From: Bacteroides sp. Marseille-P3684
GTDB lineage: Bacteria > Bacteroidota > Bacteroidia > Bacteroidales > Bacteroidaceae
Assembly (NCBI RefSeq): GCF_900291465.1
Contig: NZ_LT985808.1
Coordinates: 2,730,184-2,794,183, forward strand
Reading direction: 5' to 3'
DNA length: 64,000 bases
The notes below the pieces were generated by a model. It was not told the origin of the DNA, made no database searches, and was given only the letters and a program-made list of their open reading frames with translations. A program made the position numbers and the translations under genes. This document shows positions 43,338 through 54,142 of the stretch, piece by piece; the stretch's first letter is position 1; each line of letters begins with the position of its first letter.

Positions 43338-45083
43338 TCAGATGCCCAGTGACTTCTTCACCCCTTCGATCTTCTCGATGGCCGAAGCATTGGCTGAAGA
43401 ATAGCATCCGGCACAACGCATGGTGCCCTTTGCCTCGATGTAGAACTTAATCTTGGGTTCCGTACCGGAAGGACGTACGGACACCTTCGTTCCATCTTCA
43501 CAGAAGTACTGGATGACGTTCGAGGTCTCCGGCATGTCGAGGTCGCTCACGTTGCCGGCATTGTCGGTCTGCTTCAGAACCTTGTAGTCTTTGGTCAGTA
43601 CGATGGGCGAACCACCCAGTTCCTTCGGCGGATTTGCACGGAAGTTCTCCATCATCGCCTTGATTTCGTCGGCGCCACTCTTGCCCGGTTTTACGACGTT
43701 CACGGTCACTTCGCGTGAGAAACCATAGTCTACATAAATCTCCATCAGGACATCATACAACGTCTTGCCATTGTCCTTTGCCCATGCACAGATTTCAGCC
43801 AGCAGCGAGCAAGCCGACACGGCATCCTTGTCGCGTACAAAGTCTTCAGCCAGGAAGCCATAGCTCTCTTCACCGCCGCCGATGTACTGCATCTTGCCTT
43901 CGAGCAGACGGATCTGACGGGCAATCCACTTGAAACCGGTGTAGCAGTCGAACATGGTGATGTGGTTCTTGTCGGCAATCGACTTGATGAGTTCGGTCGT
44001 CACGATGGTCTTCACTACAAACTCGTTGCCTTTCATCTTGCCCATGGCAATGCGGTTCTTGATGATGTAGTAGAGGAAGAGCAGACACGTCTGGTTACCG
44101 TTGATGAGCACCCACTCGCCCTTGTTGTCCTTGCACGCCATACCTACGCGGTCAGCATCGGGGTCGGAAGCCATCACAATGTCGGCATCCAGCTTCTTTG
44201 CCAACGCAATCGCCATCGTCAAGGCTTCGGCATTTTCAGGATTCGGAGATACCACCGTGGGGAAGTTACCGTCCTTCACCATCTGCTCAGGCACACAGTG
44301 TACGTTCTCAAAGCCCCACATCTGGAGTGAACGAGGAATCAGCATCATGCCTGTTCCGTGCAACGGCGTGTAAACGATGCAGAGGTCTTTCTGGCGTTTG
44401 ATGACTTCGGGGTCAATGGAGATGCCCTTGACCTTCTCCAAGTAGATGTCGTCGATGTCCTTGCCGATGATGGTGATGAGGTCCTTGTTGCCTTCAAACT
44501 TGATGTCAGCTGCAGAAGCCACCTTGTTCACTTCGTCGATGATACCCTTGTCATGCGGAGCAAGCACCTGTGCGCCATCGTCCCAATAAGCCTTGTAGCC
44601 GTTGTACTCTTTCGGATTGTGCGAGGCAGTCAGGATGATACCGCTCTGGCAACCCAGGTGACGAATGGCGAATGACATCTCCGGAGTGGGACGCATGTCC
44701 TCGAAAAGGTATACCTTGATACCGTTGGCGGAGAAGATATTGGCTGAGATTTCAGCAAACAGACGGCTGTTGTTGCGGCAATCGTGACCTACGACTACAG
44801 AAATCTCCTTACGGTCCTTGAAGCACTTGTTCAAGTAGTTCGACAGACCTTGGGTCGCTGCACCTACGGTGTAGATGTTCATGCGGTTGGAACCTACACC
44901 CATAATGCCGCGCAGACCGCCCGTACCGAACTCCAGGTCTTTGTAGAAGGCCTCGATCAGCTCGTTCTTGTCCGGATTTTCCAACATTCTTTTCACTTCT
45001 GCCTGTGTCTCGGCATCGTATGCCGGAGTCAGCCACTTCTGGGCTTTGGCAGTCACTTCTTGAATCAAAGCTTCATTTTCCAT
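43338..45083 (-). CDS. Phospho-sugar mutase (phosphoglucomutase/phosphomannomutase)
   Basis: A 581-residue alpha-D-phosphohexomutase interconverting hexose 1- and 6-phosphates. Active-site ILTASHNPKEYNG gives phosphoserine Ser154, ASDPDADRVG the metal loop near residue 300, GGEESYG the sugar-binding loop and RPSGTEPKIKFY the phosphate-binding end. Supplies sugar nucleotide precursors for glycans. Glucose or mannose preference is not readable. The upstream palindrome around its -7 box may be an operator. Confidence 0.94.
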   Translation of the reverse strand: MENEALIQEVTAKAQKWLTPAYDAETQAEVKRMLENPDKNELIEAFYKDLEFGTGGLRGIMGVGSNRMNIYTVGAATQGLSNYLNKCFKDRKEISVVVGHDCRNNSRLFAEISANIFSANGIKVYLFEDMRPTPEMSFAIRHLGCQSGIILTASHNPKEYNGYKAYWDDGAQVLAPHDKGIIDEVNKVASAADIKFEGNKDLITIIGKDIDDIYLEKVKGISIDPEVIKRQKDLCIVYTPLHGTGMMLIPRSLQMWGFENVHCVPEQMVKDGNFPTVVSPNPENAEALTMAIALAKKLDADIVMASDPDADRVGMACKDNKGEWVLINGNQTCLLFLYYIIKNRIAMGKMKGNEFVVKTIVTTELIKSIADKNHITMFDCYTGFKWIARQIRLLEGKMQYIGGGEESYGFLAEDFVRDKDAVSACSLLAEICAWAKDNGKTLYDVLMEIYVDYGFSREVTVNVVKPGKSGADEIKAMMENFRANPPKELGGSPIVLTKDYKVLKQTDNAGNVSDLDMPETSNVIQYFCEDGTKVSVRPSGTEPKIKFYIEAKGTMRCAGCYSSANASAIEKIEGVKKSLGI

Positions 45084-45114
45084 AGTAAATATTTTAATTA
45101 ACCATTATACTAAA

Positions 45115-45146
45115 TAAGCGTCCAAATGTATAAATTTAGACGCTTA
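45115..45146 (-). promoter_or_regulatory. Promoter within an 8-bp palindrome upstream of the phospho-sugar mutase
   Basis: TAAGCGTC (45115-45122) and GACGCTTA (45139-45146) are exact inverted repeats. Between them CAAATGTA at 45123-45130 reads TACATTTG on the minus strand, a -7 box 39 bases from the ATG. The palindrome may be an operator or a 5' leader hairpin. Confidence 0.5.
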
Positions 45147-45192
45147 TAACCTACAATGGGTGGTAACTTTTTTAACTTAAGAGCGCAAAAAG

Positions 45193-46833
45193 TTATTCAG
45201 GAACCTTGTAACGCATGCCGGTCTCCTGAATCACACGGCGATTGTAATCTTCAGGATATCCCGGACGTTCGGGAGCAGCCCCGATACCGTCTTCCGTCCG
45301 TTCGAACTGTCCTCCGCTCACTTTCTTCACCACCATATCGTTGTATTTCACAATCAGGAACTCGCCCAGCTTACGCCACTCCTTGTGCATGTTCTCAGCG
45401 GAAGCTACGGTATAGTCCGTCAGGTACTTCACAGCCTGGGCAGGGTCTTGCTCATAGAGTGAAACGGCTTTCTCCTCGACACCCTTCTGTGCATCGAAGA
45501 AGCCTTTCTCCAGACGGCTCTGCACGGCACGGAGGTCACCGATCATCAGTCCGTAACGCGGATAAATCATGTTCGACACCCAGTTGCATACCCAGAAGGA
45601 GTTGTCCCAGGAGAACGTCACGGAGTCAGCTTCCTTACCGGCTGCGAAACAAGCGGGGATACGGTTGGTGCAGCAATAGACGGGGACATAGGCAATCATG
45701 TTGGCGTCATCAAGACCGAACCAAAGCACACCTCCCACGGCATTGGGGAGATGGCTGCGCATCTGGGCAACAAAAGTGAAGGCTGACTGCTGTGTAGAGA
45801 TGGGACGCTCGTTGAAGTATTCCTTTCCGTCCACCTTAAACGTAAGAGGCGACGGACGGTAAGGACTATTGAAGGCTCCGGCACCCAGATCCGAGGTGAT
45901 GTCAAGCGCCGTACCCTCATAATGGTCGCGCATGTCGTTCTGGATATCCTGCAAGGAGAGCTTACGGTCTGCCTTGATGTAGAGCGGCATCGGCTCCTTG
46001 GTCTCACCTTTTATATAAGAGAGGTACTTCTCCATCTCGGGATTGTGCTTGCGGTAGAAGCTCCACACGCGGGCTTCACAGAAACGGAGGGCACCGAAAT
46101 CGGCAGGCGCATAGGCAGCAGAGAAACTGAAGTCCTTGTTTTTCCCGTCAAAGTAGCCTTTCTCGCGGGCAAAAGAGATGACGTCGGGCGAATAGAGGCA
46201 ATTCTCCTTGTCATCCAGAGGGAACTGATGAATGCGGCTGTGGTTGGCATGTGCGGCGATGCAGTCGTCAGGGATGCGGACAGCCACCCACACAGCTCCC
46301 TTCACACCGGGACCCTTACCAATCATCTCCATGATCCATGCTTCGTTGGGGTCTGCAATGGTAAAGCTCTCCCCTTCGCTGTAATAACCGTATTCCTTCA
46401 CCAGGTCGGTCATCACCTTGATGGCCTCACGGGCAGTCCGGCTGCGCTGCAATCCCAGGTATATCAGACTTCCGTAATCAATCAGACCGGTGGGGTCGGC
46501 CAACTCGGAACGTCCGCCGAACGTGGTCTCGGCAATGGTCACCTGATACTCGTTGATGTTACCGATGACGTTGTAGGTTTGTGCCACCTGAGGGATTTGT
46601 CCCAGAAACTTGTTTGTGTCCCAGTCGCGGATGTCAATCATCTCGCCCGGCGCATGCTTGCCGGCAGGATAATGGCACAAGTGACCGAACATTCCGTACG
46701 AGTCGGCGGAGTACGTAACCAGCACCGAACCGTCAGTCGATGCAGCTTTGCCTACAATCAGGTTGGTGCAGGCCAGTGATTTCATTGCGACAGCCAGCAA
46801 CAACGCAGCGGCCATCCAGACTTTCTTTCTCAT
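45193..46833 (-). CDS. Secreted C69 family dipeptidase
   Basis: A 546-residue Ntn-hydrolase of peptidase family C69 (PepD/dipeptidase A). The signal peptide ends in MKSLA, leaving CTNLIVGKAASTDGS with the catalytic Cys22 as the new N-terminus, the self-exposing nucleophile of this family. Downstream GNINEYQVTIAETTFGG and FTIADPNEAWIMEMIGKGPG are the usual motifs. Likely periplasmic and involved in peptide use. An earlier ATG at 46866 is possible but MRKKVWMAAALLL gives a better signal. Confidence 0.92.
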   Translation of the reverse strand: MRKKVWMAAALLLAVAMKSLACTNLIVGKAASTDGSVLVTYSADSYGMFGHLCHYPAGKHAPGEMIDIRDWDTNKFLGQIPQVAQTYNVIGNINEYQVTIAETTFGGRSELADPTGLIDYGSLIYLGLQRSRTAREAIKVMTDLVKEYGYYSEGESFTIADPNEAWIMEMIGKGPGVKGAVWVAVRIPDDCIAAHANHSRIHQFPLDDKENCLYSPDVISFAREKGYFDGKNKDFSFSAAYAPADFGALRFCEARVWSFYRKHNPEMEKYLSYIKGETKEPMPLYIKADRKLSLQDIQNDMRDHYEGTALDITSDLGAGAFNSPYRPSPLTFKVDGKEYFNERPISTQQSAFTFVAQMRSHLPNAVGGVLWFGLDDANMIAYVPVYCCTNRIPACFAAGKEADSVTFSWDNSFWVCNWVSNMIYPRYGLMIGDLRAVQSRLEKGFFDAQKGVEEKAVSLYEQDPAQAVKYLTDYTVASAENMHKEWRKLGEFLIVKYNDMVVKKVSGGQFERTEDGIGAAPERPGYPEDYNRRVIQETGMRYKVPE

Positions 46834-46950
46834 GTCAGCTATTATTAATAGAATTAAGTTCCGCATACGCCCAACCGGTCAGGGAATGAGCCTGCGGAAG
46901 TTGGATTAATAGGATATGTTTAACAACATCATTTGCTATAATTAGCGTCG

Positions 46951-46958
46951 CAAACTTA
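46951..46958 (-). promoter_or_regulatory. -7 box TAAGTTTG for the C69 dipeptidase
   Basis: CAAACTTA on the plus strand, about 118 bases upstream of the chosen start. It is divergent from the ald promoter 22 bases away. Confidence 0.5.
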
Positions 46959-46979
46959 CGCATTTTTATCGGGATTTCG

Positions 46980-46987
46980 TATGTTTG
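46980..46987 (+). promoter_or_regulatory. -7 box TATGTTTG for ald
   Basis: Matches TAnnTTTG and lies 28 bases before the ald ATG. Confidence 0.55.
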
Positions 46988-47015
46988 AGGCTGTAAACCT
47001 ATAAAATGTAGCATT

Positions 47016-48116
47016 ATGATAGTCGGTATTCCCAAAGAAATCAAAAACAATGAGAATCGCGTATCAATGACTCCCGCCGGAGTACGCGAACTGGTCAAGA
47101 GAGGTCACACGGTATACGTACAGCAGACCGCAGGTGAAAACAGTGGTTTCCCAGATGCTGAGTACGAACGTGCCGGGGCACATATCCTCCCGACCATCGA
47201 GGAGGTCTATGCCATAGCCGAGATGATTGTCAAAGTGAAGGAGCCGATTGAACCTGAATACAAGCTGGTACGCCGGAGACAGCTGGTCTTCACCTATTTC
47301 CACTTCGCCTGCGACCGGACACTGACCGAAGCGATGTTGCAGAGCGGAGCTACCTGCCTCGCCTATGAAACGGTGGTAGACAAGCAAGGGACGCTGCCGT
47401 TGCTCATCCCCATGAGCGAAGTGGCAGGACGGATGTCGGTGCAGGAAGGGGCACGCTTCCTGGAAAAGCCGCAAGGCGGAAAGGGTATCCTGCTGGGCGG
47501 CGTACCGGGTGTCAAGCCTGCCAAGGTGCTGGTATTGGGCGGTGGAGTCGTTGGTACGGAAGCGGCGCTGATGGCTGCCGGACTGGGTGCCGACGTGACC
47601 GTGTGTGACATCTCCTTGCCTCGCCTGCGCCACCTGACTGAATTCATGCCGAAGAATGTCAAGACGATGTTCTCATCGGCCTACAACATCGAACAGGAGT
47701 TGCCCACGACCGACCTGGTCATCGGAGCCGTACTCATCCCGGGAGCCAAGGCACCGCACCTCATCACCCGGGAAATGCTGGGAATGATGAAGAAGGGATC
47801 GGTCATGGTGGACGTAGCCATCGACCAGGGCGGATGCTTTGAAACGTCACATCCGACAACGCATGCCGAACCGGTCTATGAGGTGGACGGAATCATCCAT
47901 TATTGTGTGGCAAACATTCCGGGTGCCGTGCCCTTCACTTCGACGTTGGCACTGACCAATGCAACCCTTCCCTACGCGCTGCGTCTGGCAGACAAAGGCT
48001 GGCAACAGGCTTGCGCGGAAGACCCGGGCTTGAAGTTGGGCCTCAACGTTGTGGACGGCAAAGTGACTTTCCCCGGTGTGGCTGAAGCCTTCGGCATGGA
48101 ACTGCACACCCTGTAA
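47016..48116 (+). CDS. ald: Alanine dehydrogenase
   Basis: NAD-dependent oxidative deamination of L-alanine to pyruvate, or the reverse. The 366-residue protein has [23 protein letters not shown] at the start (substrate Arg15), [11 protein letters not shown] with Lys near 74, [16 protein letters not shown], and the nucleotide-binding [26 protein letters not shown] near residue 170. [19 protein letters not shown] is intact. Single-gene transcript followed by a strong palindrome. Confidence 0.96.
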   Translation: MIVGIPKEIKNNENRVSMTPAGVRELVKRGHTVYVQQTAGENSGFPDAEYERAGAHILPTIEEVYAIAEMIVKVKEPIEPEYKLVRRRQLVFTYFHFACDRTLTEAMLQSGATCLAYETVVDKQGTLPLLIPMSEVAGRMSVQEGARFLEKPQGGKGILLGGVPGVKPAKVLVLGGGVVGTEAALMAAGLGADVTVCDISLPRLRHLTEFMPKNVKTMFSSAYNIEQELPTTDLVIGAVLIPGAKAPHLITREMLGMMKKGSVMVDVAIDQGGCFETSHPTTHAEPVYEVDGIIHYCVANIPGAVPFTSTLALTNATLPYALRLADKGWQQACAEDPGLKLGLNVVDGKVTFPGVAEAFGMELHTL

Positions 48117-48137
48117 CCGATTGGTACAAACACACAA

Positions 48138-48208
48138 AGACACAGAATCGCGCTGTCAGGAACGAGGGGGACTGTCCTCCGGTCGTTCCACACCGTGATT
48201 CTGTGTCT
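48138..48208. terminator. Long inverted repeat between convergent ald and M23 genes
   Basis: AGACACAGAATC (48138-48149) pairs exactly with GATTCTGTGTCT (48197-48208), and GGAACGA/TCGTTCC form an inner stem. Probably a bidirectional terminator, although no long T-run follows either side. Confidence 0.55.
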
Positions 48209-48231
48209 CTGTATTCTCTCTGACGATGCTA

Positions 48232-49914
48232 CTAGTAGCGGAAACGCTCCCGGAAGACGGTCGTGTTGCCACAGCGGTCGGTCACGGTCATCTCCAGCGT
48301 ATGCAGCCCGCCACGTTCCACATCGGTCTCTCGAAGGTTACAGGTGAGGCGGCTGTAGGAACGGTTGCACTCGAAAAGCACGAACTTGCCGTCCACCGTC
48401 GCACGATAGCTGCCCAGCCCTGAAGCATCGTCACCAATCCGGAAGGTGATGCGCCCCGAAGCCCACCGGTTCCGGTTCAGAGGCGTGACACGCGGTGCAA
48501 CGGTATCAATCGCCACCGTATAGGTTCCCAAGGAGCGGACTTTGCCCTCCAGCCATCCGTCAACCCATTTACTGCCCACATACCACCGGGACTTCCCCGA
48601 GCACTCGGCAATGTAGTACTTCGTGCTGTCTGCCACGGGGAAATGACGTACGCCGATACGCAACGGACAGTAATCATGCAAGGGGACGGAACGGTCATGC
48701 AGCTGGTAGGTAAAGGCGATGGCTGCCGAATCTGTCGTCATCTGCACATCCGCATCTACGTCTTCATAAAGCATCCCTTTCGGAATGACAAGCTCCATGC
48801 CGGGACGCGTGAGGATGTTCGCACGGTCCCAACGCAGCAGCTGATTGCCCGTACGTTGTGCAACAGGTATTTCCTGCCGGGTACCATGCACGGTGAAAGC
48901 ATATTCCGAGCGGTTGCCAAAGCCATCTTCCAACAGATAGACAAAACGGTAGTCACGCTCCTCGTCAATCGTCACCCAGCCACGTCCGGGAACCTCGCTC
49001 TGCACCAGACGCAGACGACTGCCCGGCAGAAGGTACGACTTGGCATAGAGGGCACGGGTACGAAGATAGGTGTCGTAATCAATCCAGCCATTAATGGCTC
49101 GGTTCTCGTCGAAAGCCACCCGGTCAGTCAGGCTGCTGAACACTTCCACACTGTCGACCAGCAGACGGATGGAGCGCACCCCATAGATGTTGCTGGTCCC
49201 GGTCATGTAGTCATTGGCACGGATGGCTACGCCAATCTTTCCCCATGCTTCAATCCGACGGTTCAGGGAGTTGCCACCCTGGGTCCACTGAAACTGCTGC
49301 TTCGCCGCACTTCCGTTGACCACTCCCTCACCCTGACGGGGATAGAGCATCACGCCCCGTGACAACGGACGCCGTGCATCCTTCAGGTGTTCCATATAGA
49401 AAGGCAAGGGGTCAATCATCTCGTTCGTGTCGGTACGACGCAGTTCCAGATGCAGATGCGGTCCGCCCGATGAACCGGTATTACCGCTCAGGGCAATGAC
49501 ATCCCCCTCCCGGTAACGGAAGAGCGTACTGTCCGGCGTAAGGTTGACGGCAAAGCTTTCCTGCAGGTATTGCTCTTCACGGACATAGCGGGCTATCTCC
49601 GGAGCGAAACTCTCCAAATGACCATACACCGAGGTATAACCGTTCGGATGGGTCACATACAGCGCATTGCCATAACCGGTGGGGCTGACCGAAATACGCG
49701 ACACGTAACCGTCCGCCACCACATGTACCGGCTTACCGGTGACTCCCTGCGTCTTGATGTCCAGTCCGCCATGGAAATGGTTGGGACGTAGCTCGCCAAA
49801 GTTGGCACTCAGCAGCATGGGAAAGTCAAAGGGAAGTCCAATATGAAGCGTCTGCTCTTGTGCACGGACCAACGTCACGGCACAGAGCAGACAGAGAAAG
49901 AATAGTTTTTTCAT
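48232..49914 (-). CDS. M23 family metallopeptidase
   Basis: A 560-residue exported zinc peptidase acting on peptidoglycan peptides. The signal peptide ends near LVRA. The LytM domain is at the N-terminal end, with NHFHGGLDIKT (HxxxD) near residue 49 and SSGGPHLHLELR (HxH) near 150. About 380 further residues with beta-rich character follow, a less usual arrangement in which the catalytic domain is first. The C-terminal YRATVDGKFVLFECNRS region resembles Ig-like folds. Convergent with ald. Confidence 0.92.
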   Translation of the reverse strand: MKKLFFLCLLCAVTLVRAQEQTLHIGLPFDFPMLLSANFGELRPNHFHGGLDIKTQGVTGKPVHVVADGYVSRISVSPTGYGNALYVTHPNGYTSVYGHLESFAPEIARYVREEQYLQESFAVNLTPDSTLFRYREGDVIALSGNTGSSGGPHLHLELRRTDTNEMIDPLPFYMEHLKDARRPLSRGVMLYPRQGEGVVNGSAAKQQFQWTQGGNSLNRRIEAWGKIGVAIRANDYMTGTSNIYGVRSIRLLVDSVEVFSSLTDRVAFDENRAINGWIDYDTYLRTRALYAKSYLLPGSRLRLVQSEVPGRGWVTIDEERDYRFVYLLEDGFGNRSEYAFTVHGTRQEIPVAQRTGNQLLRWDRANILTRPGMELVIPKGMLYEDVDADVQMTTDSAAIAFTYQLHDRSVPLHDYCPLRIGVRHFPVADSTKYYIAECSGKSRWYVGSKWVDGWLEGKVRSLGTYTVAIDTVAPRVTPLNRNRWASGRITFRIGDDASGLGSYRATVDGKFVLFECNRSYSRLTCNLRETDVERGGLHTLEMTVTDRCGNTTVFRERFRY

Positions 49915-49952
49915 ACAAGGGATTCGTCTGTTAGCATTGCATCAAGCCGGAG

Positions 49953-50801
49953 TCAGCAGGCTTTGAAACTCATGTCCAACCCCTTTACCGAGTGAGTCAG
50001 TGCACCGACGGAGATGAAGTCCACACCCGTCTCGGCATACTGACGAAGGGTATCAAACGTGATGCCGCCGGAAGACTCGGTCTCGTAGCGTCCGCCAACC
50101 ATCTCCACCGCCTTACGGGTCAGCTCGGGCGTGAAGTTGTCGAACATGATGCGGTCCACACCGCCGAGGTCGAGCACCTGTTGCAGTTCGTCCAGGTTGC
50201 GCACCTCGATTTCAATCTTCAGGTCCTTGCCCTTCTCCTTGCAATATTCCTTGGCACGGTGAATGGCCTTGTCGATGCCTCCGGCAAAGTCCACATGGTT
50301 GTCTTTCAGGAGAATCATGTCAAACAGTCCGATGCGGTGGTTCACTCCGCCACCAATCTTTACCGCCTCCTTCTCCAACATACGCATGCCGGGAGTCGTC
50401 TTACGTGTATCAAGCACACGGGTATGAGTACCCTCCAGTTGCTTTACATACCTGCGGGTCATCGTCGCGATACCGCTCATGCGTTGCATCACATTGAGCA
50501 TCAACCGTTCCGTCTGCAAGAGAGAACGCACCTTGCCCGTCACGACCATAGCCACGTCACCGGGCTTCACTTCCGAACCGTCTTCCATCATCACTTCCAC
50601 CTGCATGGTCGGGTCAAAACGGTGGAAGATTTCTTTGGCAATCTCTACTCCTGCCAGCACGCCCGGCTCCTTAATAAGCAGTTTCGACTTGCCCACGGCA
50701 TCCTCCGGAATGCACGACAGGGTGGTGTGGTCGCCGTCACCGATGTCTTCGGCAAAGGCAAGATCAATCAAACGGTCAATCAATTCGTGTACTGTTTCCA
50801 T
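49953..50801 (-). CDS. nadC: Nicotinate-nucleotide pyrophosphorylase (carboxylating)
   Basis: Converts quinolinate and PRPP to nicotinate mononucleotide in NAD synthesis. The 282 residues show LAFAEDIGDGDHTT at the start, MLNVMQRMSGIATMT, RVLDTRKTTPGMR, HRIGLFDMILLKDNH and the final SSGGITFDTLRQYAETGVDFISVGALTHS. Length and motifs are complete. It lies 15 bases downstream of metH on the same strand. Confidence 0.96.
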   Translation of the reverse strand: METVHELIDRLIDLAFAEDIGDGDHTTLSCIPEDAVGKSKLLIKEPGVLAGVEIAKEIFHRFDPTMQVEVMMEDGSEVKPGDVAMVVTGKVRSLLQTERLMLNVMQRMSGIATMTRRYVKQLEGTHTRVLDTRKTTPGMRMLEKEAVKIGGGVNHRIGLFDMILLKDNHVDFAGGIDKAIHRAKEYCKEKGKDLKIEIEVRNLDELQQVLDLGGVDRIMFDNFTPELTRKAVEMVGGRYETESSGGITFDTLRQYAETGVDFISVGALTHSVKGLDMSFKAC

Positions 50802-50816
50802 TGTGTTTATGTTGTA

Positions 50817-53573
50817 TTAGTCAAATAGATTCAACTTGTTGGCCTGTGCATCCTGAAGGGACACGAGAGGGACCTCGTTCTTCTTCCGCCGCTCACACAA
50901 AGCGCGGTAGTTGTCATAGACCTCTTTCACGTATGCGTCCCGCGTCTCAGGATTGAGCAACCGGGCAGCTGCCGGCGCATTCTGCGACGCATCTTTCAGG
51001 TGGATGACCGGTCCGTCATAGACGGGGACAATCTTCAGCGCCGTATGCAGCGCACTGGTCGTCGCCCCACCAATCAGCAAGGGGATACGCAAACCGGCTT
51101 TCTGGAGTTCACGTGCCACATGGACCATCTCGTCGAGCGACGGGGTAATCAGTCCGCTCAAGCCGACAATGTCCACCTTCTCTTCCACGGCACGGCGCAC
51201 GATGACGTCGGCAGGTGTCATGACTCCCAGGTCTATAATCTCATAGTTGTTGCAAGCCATGACCACCGAGACGATGTTCTTGCCGATGTCGTGCACATCG
51301 CCCTTCACCGTGGCAAGCAGAACCTTACCCGCCGAGCGGCTGCCTTCCACCTTCTCGGCTTCTATCAGCGGTTGCAGGATGGAGACCGCCTTCTTCATCG
51401 TACGTGCCGTCTTCACGACTTGCGGCAGGAACATCTTGCCGGCTCCGAAAAGCTCGCCGACCTCATTCATCCCGTCCATCAGCGGACCTTCGATAATGGC
51501 AACCGCATGGACGTATTTCCGGACGGCTTCGGCAAGGTCCTCCTCCAGGTAGTCACCGATGCCCTTTCGCAAAGCATATTTCAACCGGTCTTCCACCGTA
51601 CCGTCACGCCAGGCATCGTGATGCCCCTGTGCAGTGTCGGTTCCTCCTTCCTGCTGTCCCGCCTTCAACCGGTCAGCCAGTTCGATGAGTCGCTCCCCGG
51701 CATCCGGACGTCGGTTGAGCACCACATCCTCGATGCGTTCCAGGACGTCCGCAGGAATGTCGCTGTAGAGCACCGAAGTCGCCGGATTGACAATGCCTAT
51801 GTCCATCCCTTCCCGAATGGCATGATAGAGGAACACGGCATGCATTGCCTCACGGATGTAGTTGTTTCCACGGAAAGAGAACGAGAGATTGCTCACCCCA
51901 CCGCTCACATGGGCTCCGGGGAGGTGCTTGCGAATCCAGCCGGTGGCACGGATGAAGTCCACGGCATAGTTGTTATGTTCCTCCATACCGGTCGCAATGG
52001 CAAGCACATTGGGGTCAAAGATGATGTCGTTGGGGTTCAGACCTGCCTGTTCGACCAACAGGCGATAGGCACGTTCACAAACTTCTATCTTGCGTTCATA
52101 GGTATCCGCCTGCCCCTTTTCATCGAACGCCATCACCACGACGGCTGCACCGAGACGGCGCACTTCGCGGGCATGGGCAAGGAAGACATCTTCTCCCTCC
52201 TTCAGGGAAATGGAATTGACGATGGACTTGCCTTGCAGGCATTTCAGTCCTGCCGTAATAACCTCCCATTTGGAGGAGTCTATCATGATAGGGACGCGCG
52301 ACACATCAGGATCGGAAGCCACCAGGTTGAGGAAGGTGGTCATCTCGGTCTGCGTGTCAAGCAGTCCGTCGTCCATATTGATGTCGAGCACCAACGCTCC
52401 GTCTTCCACCTGACGGCGTGCGATGGAGAGTGCTTCTTCGTAGTTCTTCTCTTTAATCAGCCGGAGGAACTTGCGCGAACCTGCCACGTTACAGCGCTCG
52501 CCGACGTTGACAAAGTTAATCTCCGGCTTCACCTCCAGCCGTTCAAGTCCCGACAGCCACAGATGCTCGGGCTTCTGTACCGGACGGTGAGGCGCTGCCC
52601 CGTCGACCAGGGCGGCATAACGGGCAATATAGGCATCGGTCGTGCCACAACAACCGCCGATGATGTTCACCAACCCTTCGTCAATGTACTCCTTCACCTC
52701 GGCAGCCATCTGTTCGGGCGTCTGGTCATACTGCCCCAGGCTGTTGGGAAGTCCGGCATTGGGATAGGCGGATATATAATAAGGTGCATTGTCTGCCAAT
52801 GTCTTCAGGAAAGGTTTCAGCTGTGCAGCCCCGAACGAGCAGTTCAGACCGACAGAGAACAGCGGCGCATGCTGCACGGATGCCAGAAACGCCTCCAGCG
52901 TCTGTCCGGACAAGGTGCGTCCTGAGGCATCGGCAATGGTCACGGAAAGCATCAGAGGCACCCGCCGTCCGACACTCTGCATGGCATCCTCGGCTGCATA
53001 AAGGGCGGCTTTGGCGTTGAGCGTATCAAAGATGGTCTCAATGAGCAAGGCATCGACCCCTCCTTCCAGCAACGCTTCCATCTGCTCCCGATAGGCAGCA
53101 GCCAGTTCGTCGAATGTCAGGGCACGACAGGCTGGGTTGTTCACATCGGGACTCATGGAACAGGTCTTGTTCGTCGGTCCTACCGAACCCGCCACAAAAC
53201 GGGGCTTATCCGGTGTGCGGAGGGTATATTCATCCGCCAGCGCACGTGCCAACCGGGCAGCAGCCAGATTGATTTCGCGGCAAAGATGCTCCACATGGTA
53301 GTCTGCCATTGACACCCGGGTAGAACTGAACGTATTGGTTTCGATGATGTCTGCCCCGGCTTCCAGGTACTTGCGGTGAATCTCGCTCACCACATCGGGC
53401 CGTGTCAGGCAGAGCAGGTCATTGTTTCCCTTCAGTTGTCCGGGAATGTCGGCAAAGCGGTCTCCCCGGAAATCCTCTTCTCGCAAGTCGTATTGCTGTA
53501 TCATGGTTCCCATCGCTCCATCCAGTATCAGGATACGGCGGGGAACTAACTGTTCGATTGTAATATCCGGCAT
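50817..53573 (-). CDS. metH: Cobalamin-dependent methionine synthase (no activation domain)
   Basis: Transfers a methyl group from methyltetrahydrofolate to homocysteine via cobalamin. The 918 residues hold the homocysteine domain ([18 protein letters not shown] at start; GGCCGTT zinc site near 310), pterin domain ([14 protein letters not shown], about 350-620), and B12 cap and binding domains ([14 protein letters not shown], His ligand near 763). At 918 residues against about 1227 in E. coli, the C-terminal SAM-binding reactivation domain is absent, so reactivation of cob(II)alamin must occur otherwise. Short MetH is common in this phylum. Confidence 0.96.
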   Translation of the reverse strand: MPDITIEQLVPRRILILDGAMGTMIQQYDLREEDFRGDRFADIPGQLKGNNDLLCLTRPDVVSEIHRKYLEAGADIIETNTFSSTRVSMADYHVEHLCREINLAAARLARALADEYTLRTPDKPRFVAGSVGPTNKTCSMSPDVNNPACRALTFDELAAAYREQMEALLEGGVDALLIETIFDTLNAKAALYAAEDAMQSVGRRVPLMLSVTIADASGRTLSGQTLEAFLASVQHAPLFSVGLNCSFGAAQLKPFLKTLADNAPYYISAYPNAGLPNSLGQYDQTPEQMAAEVKEYIDEGLVNIIGGCCGTTDAYIARYAALVDGAAPHRPVQKPEHLWLSGLERLEVKPEINFVNVGERCNVAGSRKFLRLIKEKNYEEALSIARRQVEDGALVLDINMDDGLLDTQTEMTTFLNLVASDPDVSRVPIMIDSSKWEVITAGLKCLQGKSIVNSISLKEGEDVFLAHAREVRRLGAAVVVMAFDEKGQADTYERKIEVCERAYRLLVEQAGLNPNDIIFDPNVLAIATGMEEHNNYAVDFIRATGWIRKHLPGAHVSGGVSNLSFSFRGNNYIREAMHAVFLYHAIREGMDIGIVNPATSVLYSDIPADVLERIEDVVLNRRPDAGERLIELADRLKAGQQEGGTDTAQGHHDAWRDGTVEDRLKYALRKGIGDYLEEDLAEAVRKYVHAVAIIEGPLMDGMNEVGELFGAGKMFLPQVVKTARTMKKAVSILQPLIEAEKVEGSRSAGKVLLATVKGDVHDIGKNIVSVVMACNNYEIIDLGVMTPADVIVRRAVEEKVDIVGLSGLITPSLDEMVHVARELQKAGLRIPLLIGGATTSALHTALKIVPVYDGPVIHLKDASQNAPAAARLLNPETRDAYVKEVYDNYRALCERRKKNEVPLVSLQDAQANKLNLFD

Positions 53574-53595
53574 AAACTAACTGTTTCTCTCACTT

Positions 53596-54051
53596 CTATC
53601 TTTTAAAGGCACGGTCCATCTCACGGCGTGCATCTTTCTCTTTCAACGTTTCTCGTTTGTCGAACTGCTTCTTTCCTTTTGCCAGGGCAATCACCAGCTT
53701 CGCCAGTCCCTTTTCGTTGATGAAAAGGCGGGTCGGGACGATGGTGAAGCCCGGAGCCTGCGAGTCTCGCTCCAGCTTGCGCAATTCCTTGCGGTTCAGA
53801 AGCAGCTTCCGGTCACGACGCGCCGTATGGTTGTTGTACGAGCCATAAAAATATTCGGCGATGTGCATGTTCTTCACCCACAGTTCTCCACGGATGAAGT
53901 AACAGAACGTGTCCACCAGGCTGGCTTTTCCCATACGGATGGACTTGATTTCCGTCCCCGTAAGGACAATGCCTGCCGTATAGGTATCGACAAACTCGTA
54001 GTCAAACGAAGCGCGTTTGTTCTTGATATTAATAGGAGTAGACTTAATCAT
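53596..54051 (-). CDS. smpB: SsrA-binding protein
   Basis: Binds tmRNA for rescue of stalled ribosomes. The 151 residues include [35 protein letters not shown], the SmpB barrel start, and a basic tail ([27 protein letters not shown]) that enters the empty decoding site. 22 bases upstream of metH. The ssrA gene is not in the window. Confidence 0.96.
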   Translation of the reverse strand: MIKSTPINIKNKRASFDYEFVDTYTAGIVLTGTEIKSIRMGKASLVDTFCYFIRGELWVKNMHIAEYFYGSYNNHTARRDRKLLLNRKELRKLERDSQAPGFTIVPTRLFINEKGLAKLVIALAKGKKQFDKRETLKEKDARREMDRAFKR

Positions 54052-54142
54052 AAACTCTGCTGTTATTTAACTTTACTTACGTTTCGCATGTGCCGGTCCA
54101 CTTGTCAACTGACAGCCCGGACACGGGTCTGCAAACGTCGGA

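Noticed and set aside
51000-52925. A 641-codon plus-strand open frame
   Set aside because: Antisense shadow of metH, which is intact over the same bases.
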